A program made the position numbers and the translations under genes. The notes under the pieces are model-generated. The model was not told the DNA's origin. It made no database searches and was given only the letters and a program-made list of their open reading frames with translations. A DNA stretch of 64,000 nt, from assembly GCF_044359855.1 (NCBI RefSeq), contig NZ_CP132291.1, positions 3,038,001-3,102,000 of the forward strand, in the 5' to 3' direction. Every line of letters begins with the position of its first letter. The stretch's first letter is position 1. Below are positions 8,709 to 17,556 of this stretch, piece by piece. The DNA comes from Rummeliibacillus pycnus_A. GTDB taxonomy: Bacteria; Bacillota; Bacilli; Bacillales_A; Planococcaceae.

Positions 8709-8864
8709 TTGTCTTATTACTCAAAGTTATTATCTCCACATTCATAAAAATCAATCGAAATCATTTTTTAAATCAAAGGATAGATTCACTTTTTCAGTGC
8801 ATCCTACTTTTAAATCGCACACAGTGTGATGGTTAAATTAATGGTGGAAGGAGGAAATAAAAAA

Positions 8865-9248
8865 ATGTGGAAGCAGTCAGCTGCGATCTTACTTTTTTCA
8901 GCACTTGTATTAGTTGGTTGTAATACCAATAAGGCAATCGAACCAACTCGTACTGAAACACCAATGGAGGACGTGAATAGAAACGTCAATACTGGTGTAA
9001 CTGACAACGGTATTACAAACGATGGTGTTAATAATGCTGCTAATAATGGCGTTACTGATGTTGAAAGAGGCGTAAACAGTGGTATTAATGCCGTAGAACG
9101 TGGCGTAAACAAGGCTACAGGAGCCGTTGAAGAAGGTATCAATAATATTACGCCAGGAACCAGCAAACAGACAACTGATAACACAGTCATAGATAATAAT
9201 GTAGGAAACGGTCACTATGTTCCTCACGATAGAGATGACAATAAATAA
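8865..9248 (+). CDS. Predicted lipoprotein with Asn/Val/Gly-rich repeats
   Basis: The 127-residue product has a short signal peptide ending in the lipobox LVGC, so it should be lipidated at the cysteine and anchored on the outer face of the membrane. The mature part is hydrophilic and built from short degenerate repeats (NNGVTDVERGVN, NAVERGVNKATGAVEEGINN). These are Asn-rich and could form an amphipathic, extended helix. I do not recognise a catalytic domain. The start at ATG 8865 is supported by GGAAGGAGG just upstream; in-frame starts at 8826 and 8829 would put that site inside the protein. The gene stands alone between two terminators. Confidence 0.8.
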   Translation: MWKQSAAILLFSALVLVGCNTNKAIEPTRTETPMEDVNRNVNTGVTDNGITNDGVNNAANNGVTDVERGVNSGINAVERGVNKATGAVEEGINNITPGTSKQTTDNTVIDNNVGNGHYVPHDRDDNK

Positions 9249-9255
9249 CAAAGCT

Positions 9256-9287
9256 CGGCATATCCTTTAGGGTATGCCGTTTTTTTA
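9256..9287 (+). terminator. Terminator after the lipoprotein gene
   Basis: The stem CGGCATA-CC / GG-TATGCCG encloses a short loop and is followed by TTTTTTT. Confidence 0.88.
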
Positions 9288-9301
9288 TTGCTGAACTGAA
9301 G

Positions 9302-9754
9302 TTAGATGGAATTATTCTGATTAGCAGAATTTTTTAAGCGTGGTCTAGTACGCATATCTGCTTTAAACTTTTCAAGCAATGCATTACCAGTTAATCCTTC
9401 TTCAACAAGCTCTAAAAGCAATTGTTCAGCATACTGTCGGCGACCAGAATTTAATGTGCCTTTTAATAATACTGAAACATAATTCTCTTCAGGCATCTGT
9501 ACAATATCTTGCACAACGACTCGGAAAGAAGCAGGCTCATTATCTGGATAAGAAATCACAGCACGGACAGTTAATATCGTATCGGTACCTAAATAAGGAG
9601 CAAAATCTGATGCATATTGTCGATCCATATACATTTCTAAAATCCAGGATTTATGGCTGTTTTCTTGATTAATAATAATTCCATCTGTAAGCGGATATGA
9701 TGTTAATTGTTCATCTTTCAATAATTCCAACGACAACATTTTGAATGTTTTCAC
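9302..9754 (-). CDS. YwpF-like protein
   Basis: This 150-residue soluble protein starts MKTFKMLSLELL and contains PLTDGIIINQENSHKSWILE. It is probably a YwpF-family member: in Bacillus ywpF is near fabZ and ssbB (ywpH), as here, and the start and length agree. The function of YwpF is unknown. The start codon appears to be GTG at 9752-9754, with AGGTGAT about 12 bases upstream, which is rather distant. The gene is transcribed against its neighbours, so it shares a divergent intergenic region with the ssbB-like gene. The C-terminus is basic (KADMRTRPRLKNS). My identification is from recognition and context. Confidence 0.6.
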   Translation of the reverse strand: MKTFKMLSLELLKDEQLTSYPLTDGIIINQENSHKSWILEMYMDRQYASDFAPYLGTDTILTVRAVISYPDNEPASFRVVVQDIVQMPEENYVSVLLKGTLNSGRRQYAEQLLLELVEEGLTGNALLEKFKADMRTRPRLKNSANQNNSI

Positions 9755-9893
9755 GGAAATTTATCACCTATCTTTCGACGAATTTCGTACGGTAATTATA
9801 ACATTAAAAAATCAGCTAAAAAAATATTTCGCATGATTTTTAAAAAATAAGGAAATGCACAGTGACGCTATTTGTACAAAATTGAGTGTTTTC

Positions 9894-9937
9894 AAAATTG
9901 AATTTCGTACATACAAACAAGCTTAAAACCTTCATTT
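9894..9937 (+). promoter_or_regulatory. Putative ComK site (K-box) of the ssbB-like gene
   Basis: Two AT boxes are seen: AAAA-N5-TTTC at 9894-9906 and AAAA-N5-ATTT at 9925-9937, separated by 18 bp. K-boxes are known to consist of two AAAA-N5-TTTT boxes spaced 8, 18 or 31 bp apart, so the spacing matches one class, with one mismatch in each box. The site ends 7 bp before the -35 element. Confidence 0.55.
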
Positions 9938-9944
9938 CGCTGTT

Positions 9945-9974
9945 TTGCACAAAATTTGGAATCCCATTATGATA
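9945..9974 (+). promoter_or_regulatory. Sigma-A-type promoter of the ssbB-like gene
   Basis: TTGCAC (9945-9950) and TATGAT (9969-9974) are separated by 18 bp and lie about 30 bp upstream of the TTG start. Confidence 0.6.
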
Positions 9975-10004
9975 TGGATAATTCAAATGGGAGGAGGTGA
10001 AGGC

Positions 10005-10469
10005 TTGAATCAAGTTGCTCTTGTAGGGAGGATTACAAAAGATCCTGAATTACGACAACTTTCAGAAGGGAGAGTACAAACAAATTTTATCATTGCGATC
10101 AATCGGAATTTTAAAAATGCAAATGGTGACGTAGATGCAGATTTTGTATCATGTTCTGTTTGGGGCAAACTCGCTACAAATGTGGTGAAATATTGTGGTA
10201 AAGGCTCATTAATTGGGGTTGGTGGCCGACTGCAATCAAGATCCTATGAACGTGATGACGGAAAAAGAGTTTATGTTGTTGAAGTGGTTGCAGATGAAGT
10301 ACGTTTCTTAGCTCTAAAAGAGCGCGAAGGAAAAACGTTCCAAAGACAATCAAATCAATCAGAAAAAATGAATCCGCCAATTGCTCAAACAGCGTCAGGG
10401 CAAACGCAAGCAGTACCAACAGGCTTTGTACTACCGAAAGAAGAAACAGAAGGATTACCAATGGTTTAA
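10005..10469 (+). CDS. ssbB: Single-stranded DNA-binding protein, competence type (SsbB/YwpH-like)
   Basis: The protein is a 154-residue OB-fold SSB. NQVALVGRITKDPELR is the family start, and FVSCSVWGKLATNV, YCGKGSLIGVGGRLQSRSY and VADEVRFLA continue the fold. Its place next to ywpF and the form of the N-terminus match SsbB (YwpH), which protects incoming single strands during transformation, rather than the essential SsbA, which sits with rpsF and rpsR. The tail of about 50 residues is longer than in B. subtilis SsbB. It ends EGLPMV, without the acidic DDDIPF tip used for partner binding. Translation starts at TTG 10005, with GGAGGAGG upstream; ATG 9945 upstream lies in the promoter. A K-box-like site precedes the promoter. 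Confidence 0.82.
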   Translation: MNQVALVGRITKDPELRQLSEGRVQTNFIIAINRNFKNANGDVDADFVSCSVWGKLATNVVKYCGKGSLIGVGGRLQSRSYERDDGKRVYVVEVVADEVRFLALKEREGKTFQRQSNQSEKMNPPIAQTASGQTQAVPTGFVLPKEETEGLPMV

Positions 10470-10575
10470 TTTCTTTCCGCAGTTGAAAGAAGTTAAAGCC
10501 TCAGGCAAACGTCACAGATTTTGAAAGTAATTAATTCAAAATCCAGACGCAATTACGCCGAAATTTAGTTGATAA
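10470..10575. repeat. Dispersed structured intergenic repeat, copy B
   Basis: This is the second copy of the element seen at 6726-6985. The arms TTTCTTTC / GAAAGAAG are followed by GTTAAAGCCTCAGGCAAACGTCACAGATTTTGAA. The paired strand is TTCAAAATCCAGACGCAATTACGCC. The stem uses GGC-GCC, GTC-GAC and GATTTTGAA-TTCAAAATC. Between the two copies the loops differ but pairing is kept, which points to selection on a structure. It begins at the ssbB stop codon. Confidence 0.55.
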
Positions 10576-10582
10576 CAGCAGT

Positions 10583-10608
10583 CCTATTGGAAAGACCGCA
10601 CCAATAGG
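10583..10608 (+). terminator. Hairpin after the ssbB-like gene
   Basis: CCTATTGG and CCAATAGG form a perfect 8-bp stem with a 10-base loop. Only a short T stretch follows, so termination is uncertain. Confidence 0.45.
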
Positions 10609-11021
10609 TTTGATGAATTGATCCAAATAAAATCAACCAAACGATCATCCATTGGAACAATTCAAAATAGCTGTATGAATAAGATTCGTTGTGTACAGCA
10701 TACATAACGAAGAAAATAATTAAATAGTTAAGGTTGTTAAATTGTAAAAGAGAATAGAAATTTGTGGGGAATTTCTATACGAAGTTTGAAAAGCGTTTTA
10801 AAAACTGTCAATGGGGAAGACAGCGGATGAAGTCATCGTAGCATGGCTTTATCTGTACATATAGGCGTCCATCATATAGGGGCGCTCACAGAATCAAAAA
10901 ATAGATAAAGGGTCTCCTAATAAGTCCTTAAAAATAGTTGAAGCGATAAAATTAGCACCCCGGCCTTCACGTTTAGCAGGGGTGCTTAGCAGAAAAATAG
11001 TAGATTGTTTTTCAACTCAAA
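10609..11021. other. Intergenic region between ssbB and ywqA
   Basis: About 410 bp without a supported gene. Near its right end AGCACCCC / AGGGGTGCT (10954-10986) forms a stem that may end ywqA transcription from the minus strand. A short frame with codons for MGKTADEVIVAWLYLYI is seen near 10810, but it has no ribosome site. Confidence 0.4.
10954..10986 (-). terminator. Probable terminator of the ywqB-ywqA operon
   Basis: The stem AGCACCCC / AGGGGTGCT has a 16-base loop and lies just beyond the ywqA stop. The T stretch on the minus strand is weak. Confidence 0.5.
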
Positions 11022-13796
11022 CTAAAAACTAAATGACAGTAAATCCATAATTTCTTCGTCTTTTAATTCAGTAATCCATTGACTAGATTGTATTAGGTCT
11101 TCAGACAATGCTTGTTTTTCAGTAAGTAATGTATCAATCTTCTCCTCTACGGTACCGGTTGTGATGAACTTATGAACATGTACAAATTGTGTTTGACCAA
11201 TTCGATACGCACGGTCTGTAGCTTGGTTTTCAACAGCCGGATTCCACCAACGATCAGCATGAAGAACATGATTTGCTGCTGTTAAATTCAGACCGGTACC
11301 TCCGGCTTTTAAAGACAGGATGAAAATCGGAAACTCTCCATTTTGGAAAGACTCCACGAAATAGTCACGCTGTTGCTTTGGCATACTACCTGTTAAAAAT
11401 GGCACATCAATATCATATAGCTCAGATAGGCAGTGTTGTAATAGATGCCCCATGCCAATATATTGTGTGAAGATTAAGCATTGCTCCTGATTATTCGCAA
11501 TATCAGCAGCAAGTGTCACGATACGATCTAGCTTTTCAGAACGACTTAACATATCTTCAGCATTTTCAAATGGTTCCTTCAAATAAAGGGCAGGGTGATT
11601 ACACAGTTGTTTTAACTTACTAAGCATTTTCAAAATCAGACCTTTTCGCTCAAAGCCAGATAATGTCTCTAGTTTATGCATTGTTTCTTGGATAAAGCTT
11701 TCATATAAAACAGCTTGTTCCTCTGTAAGCGGGCAATATTCGCGTTGCTCCAGTTTATCGGGAAGATTAAGCATAAGCGCAGGGTCTTGCTTCGTACGAC
11801 GCAATAAGAAAGGTTGAATCTTCTTACGTAGACGGTTCTTATGATTTTCTGATTCATCACGTTCAATTGGTGCGATAAATTCTTCTTGAAAACGAGAGAA
11901 ACTACCAAGATAGCCTCTATAGCTAAAGTCAAAAATTGCCCATAACTCAGATAAACGATTTTCTACAGGTGTACCGGTTAACGCAATATGATGCCCGCCA
12001 TGTAATTTACGAATCGCTTTCGATTGCTTCGTATGCATGTTTTTAATATTTTGTGCTTCATCAAGTGTAATATTTGCCCAATTGCGATTTTCAAGCATTT
12101 CAACATCTTGCGTAATCGTTCCATAAGTAGACAACATAACTTGAGGTTTTTCCTTATCGATGTAAGCATCAAAAGCTGAATCTTTTAAACGATTAGAACC
12201 ATAGTGCAAATAAACTTTTAAAGACGGGGCAAAACGTTCTAATTCTTTTTGCCAGTTACCAAGTACAGAAGTTGGGCAGATGATTAAAGTTGGTTGTGCA
12301 TCTGTTTCTTGATCATAAACATGTAGTAAATAAGAAATTAGCTGAACTGTTTTCCCAAGCCCCATATCGTCGGCCAGACAAGCTCCAAAGTTTTGTTCAC
12401 GCATAAAGACAAGCCATTCAAACCCCTCTTGTTGATAAGGGCGCAAAGTTGCTTGTAAGCGATCAGAAACTTGTACAGGGGGCAGCCCTTTTTTATCGAC
12501 CAATTTTTGTACATAATCACGCAATGATTTTTGCATCTCAAATTGGAAGAATGGATCATCACGATTTTCGTCATCCTCTTCTTCGTCAGGGATAATTAGT
12601 TCTTCCGGCAACTCTTGGAATAATAAATCACGAACGGTCCAATTTTCATTTTCTGCTTTATCCATTAATTTGCGGATTTCTTGCATCCATGCAGCATCTA
12701 CACGTACCCATTCCGTACCTGCACGGATAAATTCACGATTATCATTGACCATTTTTTGGAATTCTTCAATAGGAATATCTTGTCCATTTAAAGAAAGCTT
12801 CCAGTCGAATGTCAAAATTTCTTGGAGCCCCGCTGCAGATTTATAATTTGATGCTGTACCCGCACTAGCACGAACTTTTATGCGAGAATCTTTTAAATCC
12901 TTAAGCCATGCAGGAAGGACAATTTCAAAGCCAAGCGCTTGCAAACGTGCAAAATCTGCACGCAAAAATTCACGTACATCTGGATCTTTTAAATGCATTG
13001 AAAGGAAGTTATTTGAATCGATATTTTGCATATAATCTTGTGTATGCAATAATTCAACCATTTGTTGTTGTAAATTTTTAATACCAGTGGAATGGTGCTT
13101 CCATTTATCTGGTAGTGCATGTTCAATTTGTAGTGTACGTTTTCGCATAGGAGGAGCCCAAAAGTTTACGCTTTTCTTATTTCGGATTACTGTTTCAAGA
13201 ATCCATTCATCGCTATCTTCTGCTGGTTCCCGAAGGCGTAATCCAACGTAAATTTCATCATCTACTGTTTTTGATTTAATTGGCCATCCGCCATTGCGGA
13301 AGAAAGGTAGTAATGAAGGAAGGTCACTAATTGTTAAGCCTGCTTCAATTAACTTTTGTGTTAATGCCATTTGAAGAAGTTTTTTTGTTTGATCATCAAT
13401 TGGCAAGTCTAGCGTAAAATCATCTTTACCAACAGTAATATCATTCCATAAATCTTCACTATACCAATATGTAGAAGCATTTGAAGCAGCCTCTAGCCAA
13501 TGGCTTGAATTTTCATCTATTCCCACATAAGTAATAAATGGATGCTTTTGATCCTTTGAAAACAACTCGACCATTTCAAGTGGAGTTAGAGAAATATGGT
13601 GAGACGAATGATTTGCCGTTAAACCATAAAAAGCTGGCTCATATTGAAAGAAGAGAAATGAGAGCCATTCATTCACAAGCATGGGTTCGCCACTTTGCTC
13701 ATGTGCTTGCAAAGAAAAGGATTGTCCCGTTTCAGTTTCGATATCGAGTAGGATTGACTTCAAAAAGGTGTCGGGTACTTTTGCATTGATTGTCAT
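11022..13796 (-). CDS. ywqA: SNF2-family DNA-dependent ATPase/helicase YwqA
   Basis: The 924-residue protein is a Swi2/Snf2 ATPase of the bacterial YwqA (RapA-like) group. The first 440 or so residues form the SNF2-associated N-terminal region. The ATPase core then starts: Walker A at DDMGLGKT (about residue 477), motif II DEAQ in LDEAQNIKN (about 580), motif III ALTGTPVENR. The C-terminal helicase lobe has the arginine-finger motif TDRAYRIGQ (about 860). An acidic insertion (PDEEEDDENRDDP) lies before the core. Such enzymes translocate on duplex DNA and remodel protein-DNA complexes, including stalled RNA polymerase. The start overlaps ywqB by 4 bp, so the two are translationally coupled. 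This pair is conserved in Bacillus. Confidence 0.9.
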   Translation of the reverse strand: MTINAKVPDTFLKSILLDIETETGQSFSLQAHEQSGEPMLVNEWLSFLFFQYEPAFYGLTANHSSHHISLTPLEMVELFSKDQKHPFITYVGIDENSSHWLEAASNASTYWYSEDLWNDITVGKDDFTLDLPIDDQTKKLLQMALTQKLIEAGLTISDLPSLLPFFRNGGWPIKSKTVDDEIYVGLRLREPAEDSDEWILETVIRNKKSVNFWAPPMRKRTLQIEHALPDKWKHHSTGIKNLQQQMVELLHTQDYMQNIDSNNFLSMHLKDPDVREFLRADFARLQALGFEIVLPAWLKDLKDSRIKVRASAGTASNYKSAAGLQEILTFDWKLSLNGQDIPIEEFQKMVNDNREFIRAGTEWVRVDAAWMQEIRKLMDKAENENWTVRDLLFQELPEELIIPDEEEDDENRDDPFFQFEMQKSLRDYVQKLVDKKGLPPVQVSDRLQATLRPYQQEGFEWLVFMREQNFGACLADDMGLGKTVQLISYLLHVYDQETDAQPTLIICPTSVLGNWQKELERFAPSLKVYLHYGSNRLKDSAFDAYIDKEKPQVMLSTYGTITQDVEMLENRNWANITLDEAQNIKNMHTKQSKAIRKLHGGHHIALTGTPVENRLSELWAIFDFSYRGYLGSFSRFQEEFIAPIERDESENHKNRLRKKIQPFLLRRTKQDPALMLNLPDKLEQREYCPLTEEQAVLYESFIQETMHKLETLSGFERKGLILKMLSKLKQLCNHPALYLKEPFENAEDMLSRSEKLDRIVTLAADIANNQEQCLIFTQYIGMGHLLQHCLSELYDIDVPFLTGSMPKQQRDYFVESFQNGEFPIFILSLKAGGTGLNLTAANHVLHADRWWNPAVENQATDRAYRIGQTQFVHVHKFITTGTVEEKIDTLLTEKQALSEDLIQSSQWITELKDEEIMDLLSFSF

Positions 13797-15364
13797 AGCA
13801 TCAAGTTTCCTTTCTCAATTTCTTCTTGTAATGCACGAAGACGTTTATATTGTTGCCGAGTTTGATCGACATAATTATTCCAAAATTCATTTTTCCCACT
13901 CTTTTTAGCAGCCGTCTTCATTTTTTTCCAAACACGTACAGCTTGTTTATAATGCTGTCTTGATTTTTGATTGAGTTCGGACATAGCAAGTGCATGATAT
14001 AACGGTAAAAGGGCATCCGGTTTTTCTTCTAATACGGTTTTTAATCCACAAAGCTCTAAATAGGCGAGTGAAGAAGGGAAGCGATGGTGAAGGGCAGTCC
14101 ATTCCATATAACGTCCTCTTTCTATTAAAAACAGTGAATAAGGTTGCATGCCATACATACCGGAGGATGAAAATAAAACTTCCGCTTCCTCGTCATTAAG
14201 ATCGATTTTCGAACATAGTTTATTGAAAGCGCTCACAAAGGCTGAACGATATCGAGTGGATAGCCATGTGTTGATAAAAGAATCTAAACAAGGTAGCATT
14301 GCACGGATAATCATTGAAAGAGCCTTGTCATCTTCATTTCGATCTGCAAAATGCGCCAAATCCATCCAAATTAACATATCTGGGTCATTGATATCAGCTA
14401 ACTCTTGTTCAAGTTCATCATATTTTTTCAGCATAATAAAAAACATGGATTCGATGCTTGCAATTTTAACATCATCTGCAATATGACGATCATTTTTGAT
14501 TGAAGCTAGTTCTGATTCACGGCGAGACTTTTCATTGAACATTGATTCCCAGAAAAATGTGTAAATGTATAAACGTTGCTCAAAATAGCCGCTTTGGTGC
14601 AAAAGAAAATAATTAACCATTTTTTGCAATGTATCATAAAAAGGATCTGTCGCAAAAAGACGTGATTTCGAAGAGGTTAATCGAATATGTTCTTTCACTT
14701 TCTCGGCTTCATGTTCGATAAAATTATTGAAATAGGTCTTATAAGATTCCGTTGTCGGCTTCAAATGCTTCCATGTATGAGATAGTAGCGCTAAATGAGT
14801 AAATAGTTTATACAAACTTTGCCATTCACGCTCAAGAGGTGTATGTTGGAAAATTTGCCGTTCCATATCTGCGAAAATGCTTTCAACCAGATATGGATTT
14901 AACACAGGCTGATTGTATAAATTGGTTTTATAGACATTTTGCACAAGACGCAACCATGCTTCTGGTGAGCGCTCATCTTTCAACAAATTCATCTGCGTAG
15001 CCTTTTTCGAACGAAAACTTTCAAGCCATGTTGCTAAAGAATCAATATATTGATATAGAACAAACAAAGCCGCCAGCTTATGACGGCACCAATGTTCTTT
15101 TGGGCAATCACAAGAAAGATTGCCAGCATTTATATGAAATGTAACATTCGTAGGAGTCGCATCTTGTACAACAAACGAAATGACATTCCGTTCTTCACTA
15201 TAAGCACTAATTTTCACATAGTTGTGACGAGCCAAAAATGCAGCACGCCGTACCAACTCTTCATCTTCAGGATTTGAAGCATGAAGATCTAAACCAATTT
15301 GAGCCATTTGATTACGAATAAAATCCTCGTAACTTTTGGCGATATCAGAAATATTCGTATTCAT
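13793..15364 (-). CDS. ywqB: SWIM zinc-finger protein YwqB
   Basis: The 523-residue protein has a SWIM-type zinc finger near its N-terminus, with ligands Cys85, Cys87, Cys93 and His95 (CDCPKEHWCRH). A long helical region without recognised motifs follows. SWIM fingers bind DNA or protein and are common next to Snf2 ATPases, so YwqB is probably a partner of YwqA. The 4-bp overlap with ywqA (ATG of ywqA inside the end of ywqB) supports joint expression. ATG 15364 has GGAGAG about 7 bp upstream. The exact role of the pair is not established. The order and strand agree with B. subtilis. Confidence 0.85.
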   Translation of the reverse strand: MNTNISDIAKSYEDFIRNQMAQIGLDLHASNPEDEELVRRAAFLARHNYVKISAYSEERNVISFVVQDATPTNVTFHINAGNLSCDCPKEHWCRHKLAALFVLYQYIDSLATWLESFRSKKATQMNLLKDERSPEAWLRLVQNVYKTNLYNQPVLNPYLVESIFADMERQIFQHTPLEREWQSLYKLFTHLALLSHTWKHLKPTTESYKTYFNNFIEHEAEKVKEHIRLTSSKSRLFATDPFYDTLQKMVNYFLLHQSGYFEQRLYIYTFFWESMFNEKSRRESELASIKNDRHIADDVKIASIESMFFIMLKKYDELEQELADINDPDMLIWMDLAHFADRNEDDKALSMIIRAMLPCLDSFINTWLSTRYRSAFVSAFNKLCSKIDLNDEEAEVLFSSSGMYGMQPYSLFLIERGRYMEWTALHHRFPSSLAYLELCGLKTVLEEKPDALLPLYHALAMSELNQKSRQHYKQAVRVWKKMKTAAKKSGKNEFWNNYVDQTRQQYKRLRALQEEIEKGNLML

Positions 15365-15589
15365 AACATTCTCTCCTGCAAAAAAAACTTTCCTTTCATT
15401 ATAAAACTTTTTGATACCATCCGTAAATGTATAAGGAAATATTTCGCTAGAAAGCCTTTTTACATTGAGCTAATTTGATGAATATTGGGGAAGAGTTCAG
15501 AAAAGGCGACAAATATTTTTGTGTCAATAAACGGTATTTCGTGATATTATATTAATAATCAGAATATTCCTTCAAAGGAGGGGGCTTTA

Positions 15590-16057
15590 ATGTTAGAAGT
15601 GAAAAGAATGGAACCATTCTACACGAAACGAGATGGAGGGCGACTTAAAATGGTTTTTGCCTATCAATACTTCTCCATTATAAAGGACGAAGAACTATTC
15701 CATTTCATCCCTGTAGAAGGAAAAGAAATTGTGATAAATCTATCATCATTACAAATTGAAAACTTATCTGAAGTGTTTGTATTCCAAAAAGGCAGTCGTT
15801 TTATCCGCCTACCATTATATCAATTGCTCCTAGTTTCAAATATTCACGATCATCTTGAACTCATCCTAGACGAACTTGAATTGAAACGAGGCGAACGGTT
15901 ATTGAGTGCACCTTCAGAAATCGATGTACTGATTGAAGAACTAGAAGATTGGAATCGCTTACGCCTAATCGATCACGCATTAGCTGCCCGTGACGAAGAT
16001 TTATTCTACAAACTAGCAAAAGAGTTGAAACCTACGGAGGACCCACAAGTTGAATAA
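15590..16057 (+). CDS. IDEAL-domain protein
   Basis: The 155-residue cytosolic protein ends with an IDEAL domain: the segment RLIDHALAARDEDLFYKLAK (about residues 124-143) matches the family pattern of I-D-x-A-L, D-x-x-x-F and a final L. IDEAL domains occur in small Firmicute regulators such as YpiB. A positively charged, beta-rich N-terminal part (FAYQYFSIIKDEELFHFIPV) precedes it; I do not recognise this part. The ATG at 15590 is preceded by the very strong site AAAGGAGGGGG. A -10 element TATTAT lies at about 15545. The gene is alone, divergent from ywqB, and a hairpin follows it. Confidence 0.7.
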   Translation: MLEVKRMEPFYTKRDGGRLKMVFAYQYFSIIKDEELFHFIPVEGKEIVINLSSLQIENLSEVFVFQKGSRFIRLPLYQLLLVSNIHDHLELILDELELKRGERLLSAPSEIDVLIEELEDWNRLRLIDHALAARDEDLFYKLAKELKPTEDPQVE

Positions 16058-16069
16058 GCAATACCTATA

Positions 16070-16108
16070 GAAAGCACCTATTCATCGCGAATATGACTAG
16101 GTGCTTTC
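16070..16108 (+). terminator. Hairpin after the IDEAL-domain gene
   Basis: GAAAGCACCTA pairs with TAGGTGCTTTC. The T run is short (TTTC), so termination may be partial. Confidence 0.65.
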
Positions 16109-16276
16109 GGTGTATCCACAACCAAAAAGATATAGCACAATCATGACACCTTCTCAGAAATTCCATATAAGACAATAAAAATAATATGCTCAGTACCAAG
16201 CAATTTATCACAAAAAATAAAAAAATATGACTAACTACACAGAACGAATGAGTAAATACACAATAAAGTGAAACTT

Positions 16277-16410
16277 CCATCAGTGTGGGTTTTCTTCATC
16301 CCACTGATGGTTAGTTGAACCAATCGGGCTTTTACGGGCAGTTATCCCCCACCTATCTTCTTTGCTGCTCTCTCAATCTAGAGGTGGGGATATTACTGCC
16401 CGTTAATGCG
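16277..16410. repeat. Double-hairpin structured element
   Basis: The first hairpin pairs CCATCAGTGTGGG (16277-16289) with CCCACTGATGG (16300-16310). The second is long: the segment around GCTTTTACGGGCAGTTATCC (from 16328) and the following CCACCT pairs with AGGTGGGGATATTACTGCCC and the following GTTAATGC (ending at 16409), with a loop of about 28 bases. No ORF uses this region. The layout resembles mobile structured intergenic repeats of bacilli (I think of the bcr elements of the B. cereus group), but I cannot confirm that family. It lies downstream of the small minus-strand ORF at 16440-16556 and could also be its 3' structure. Confidence 0.55.
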
Positions 16411-16439
16411 GGATAATACCTTTGTATTCATAGTCAGGT

Positions 16440-16556
16440 TTATTTACCCCAGAAAAACGCAAACAGCACGATCAGCAATAAGGCAATACAACTCCCATAA
16501 ATCCAAATCACTGCATCAAAAAAGTCCAATCCTATTCGCTTCCAGAGTCCTCTCAT
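16440..16556 (-). CDS. Small membrane protein, 38 residues
   Basis: On the minus strand an ATG at 16556 is preceded by the strong ribosome site GGGAGGG with 4-5 bp spacing. It opens a frame of 38 codons: MRGLWKRIGLDFFDAV, then a hydrophobic stretch (IWIYGSCIALLLIVLFAFFW) and a final GK. A positively charged, amphipathic N-terminus and one membrane helix are expected. I do not recognise a family. The good ribosome site and clean membrane segment argue that it is a real gene, although no terminator or promoter is clear. Small proteins of this type include toxins and membrane-complex accessory subunits; nothing here decides between these. Confidence 0.5.
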   Translation of the reverse strand: MRGLWKRIGLDFFDAVIWIYGSCIALLLIVLFAFFWGK

Positions 16557-17556
16557 CGCGACCCTCCCATCATCTCATATTCAACTTTACCCAAAGATAT
16601 GCAGAGATAAACCTTTTTGATCATAAATTTAGCTAAAGATGAAGGCCACTTCTCAACAATCATCCCTTAAGCCTGTACTCAAGCAAAGGCTTATTATTTT
16701 TTATTCCCTCAACATAAAACAAGCACCCATTTAACAAGCGAACAAAATCGCGCAACAAAGCCCCAAGAACTATCATTAACTAATCGCCACACCTCTAAAA
16801 TCTCATTCTTAAATTCAAATTTAAAATAAAAATGAACTAGAGTATTTTTTGGGTTGAATAGATACGAATCCCCATGAAAATATCCGAATAGATAATTAAT
16901 CCTATTAATCTAAAAATACCAATATTCAATTTTACCTATACACGTATGAAGTAGTGTCATTGCCTTTTTTCTTATGAATACATAGGATGTTTTTGCATTC
17001 AACCTAGTAAATATGAATTTTAGATAATAAGAGCGCCAATTTAAATCAATCCGTTTACTTAAAAAAGAGAAATCTATGTTAGTTCTATTGACCTTATTCA
17101 CAAACAATAATTTCAATAGACAAATTACCTCCTTTTTCATTTTATGGGTGTATATATGCATTTTCAAACAAATGGAATAGAAGGTAATTTTACCATTATT
17201 TTTTCATCTTCCGCATAATCCTACTAATATCAAGGGTTCTGGCTATATTAATATATTTTGCAATGAATCTTAGAGTGCATTTTTAAATACTAAAGTCCTT
17301 GGCATTATTAGGAAATAACGATTAATTTGAAAAGAGCAAAAAATTTTCGACACAATGTAGCAAAGTTTTTAATTCTGCTAATTTATAGTAATTATAACAA
17401 CTAGAGATTTTCTTTAGCACCTTTGATTCTGTTGCCAAATGTCATTTTGGGAAAGGGGGAAAGGTGTTTTTCTTTGGACTTATTAACTTTATCTAAAAAA
17501 TTGCTAGCTGCAAGCAAAGTAGGAACATCTAAAAAAATGAAGAGGGAGGAATGTAA
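16557..17556. other. Intergenic region upstream of bpr
   Basis: About 1 kb, very AT-rich, without a supported gene. A minus-strand frame at 16910-17167 lacks a ribosome site and known motifs. A weak hairpin with T run (AAGCC / GGCTT, 16669-16702) is present. The last 150 bp presumably hold the bpr promoter, but no clear -35/-10 pair stands out. Confidence 0.4.

Noticed and set aside
16406..16636. A plus-strand 76-codon frame
   Set aside because: No ribosome site and low-complexity, Arg/Ser-rich composition. The minus strand holds a better small ORF at the same place.
16910..17167. A minus-strand 85-codon frame
   Set aside because: No ribosome site, no known motif and AT-driven composition (many Lys, Phe, Ile).
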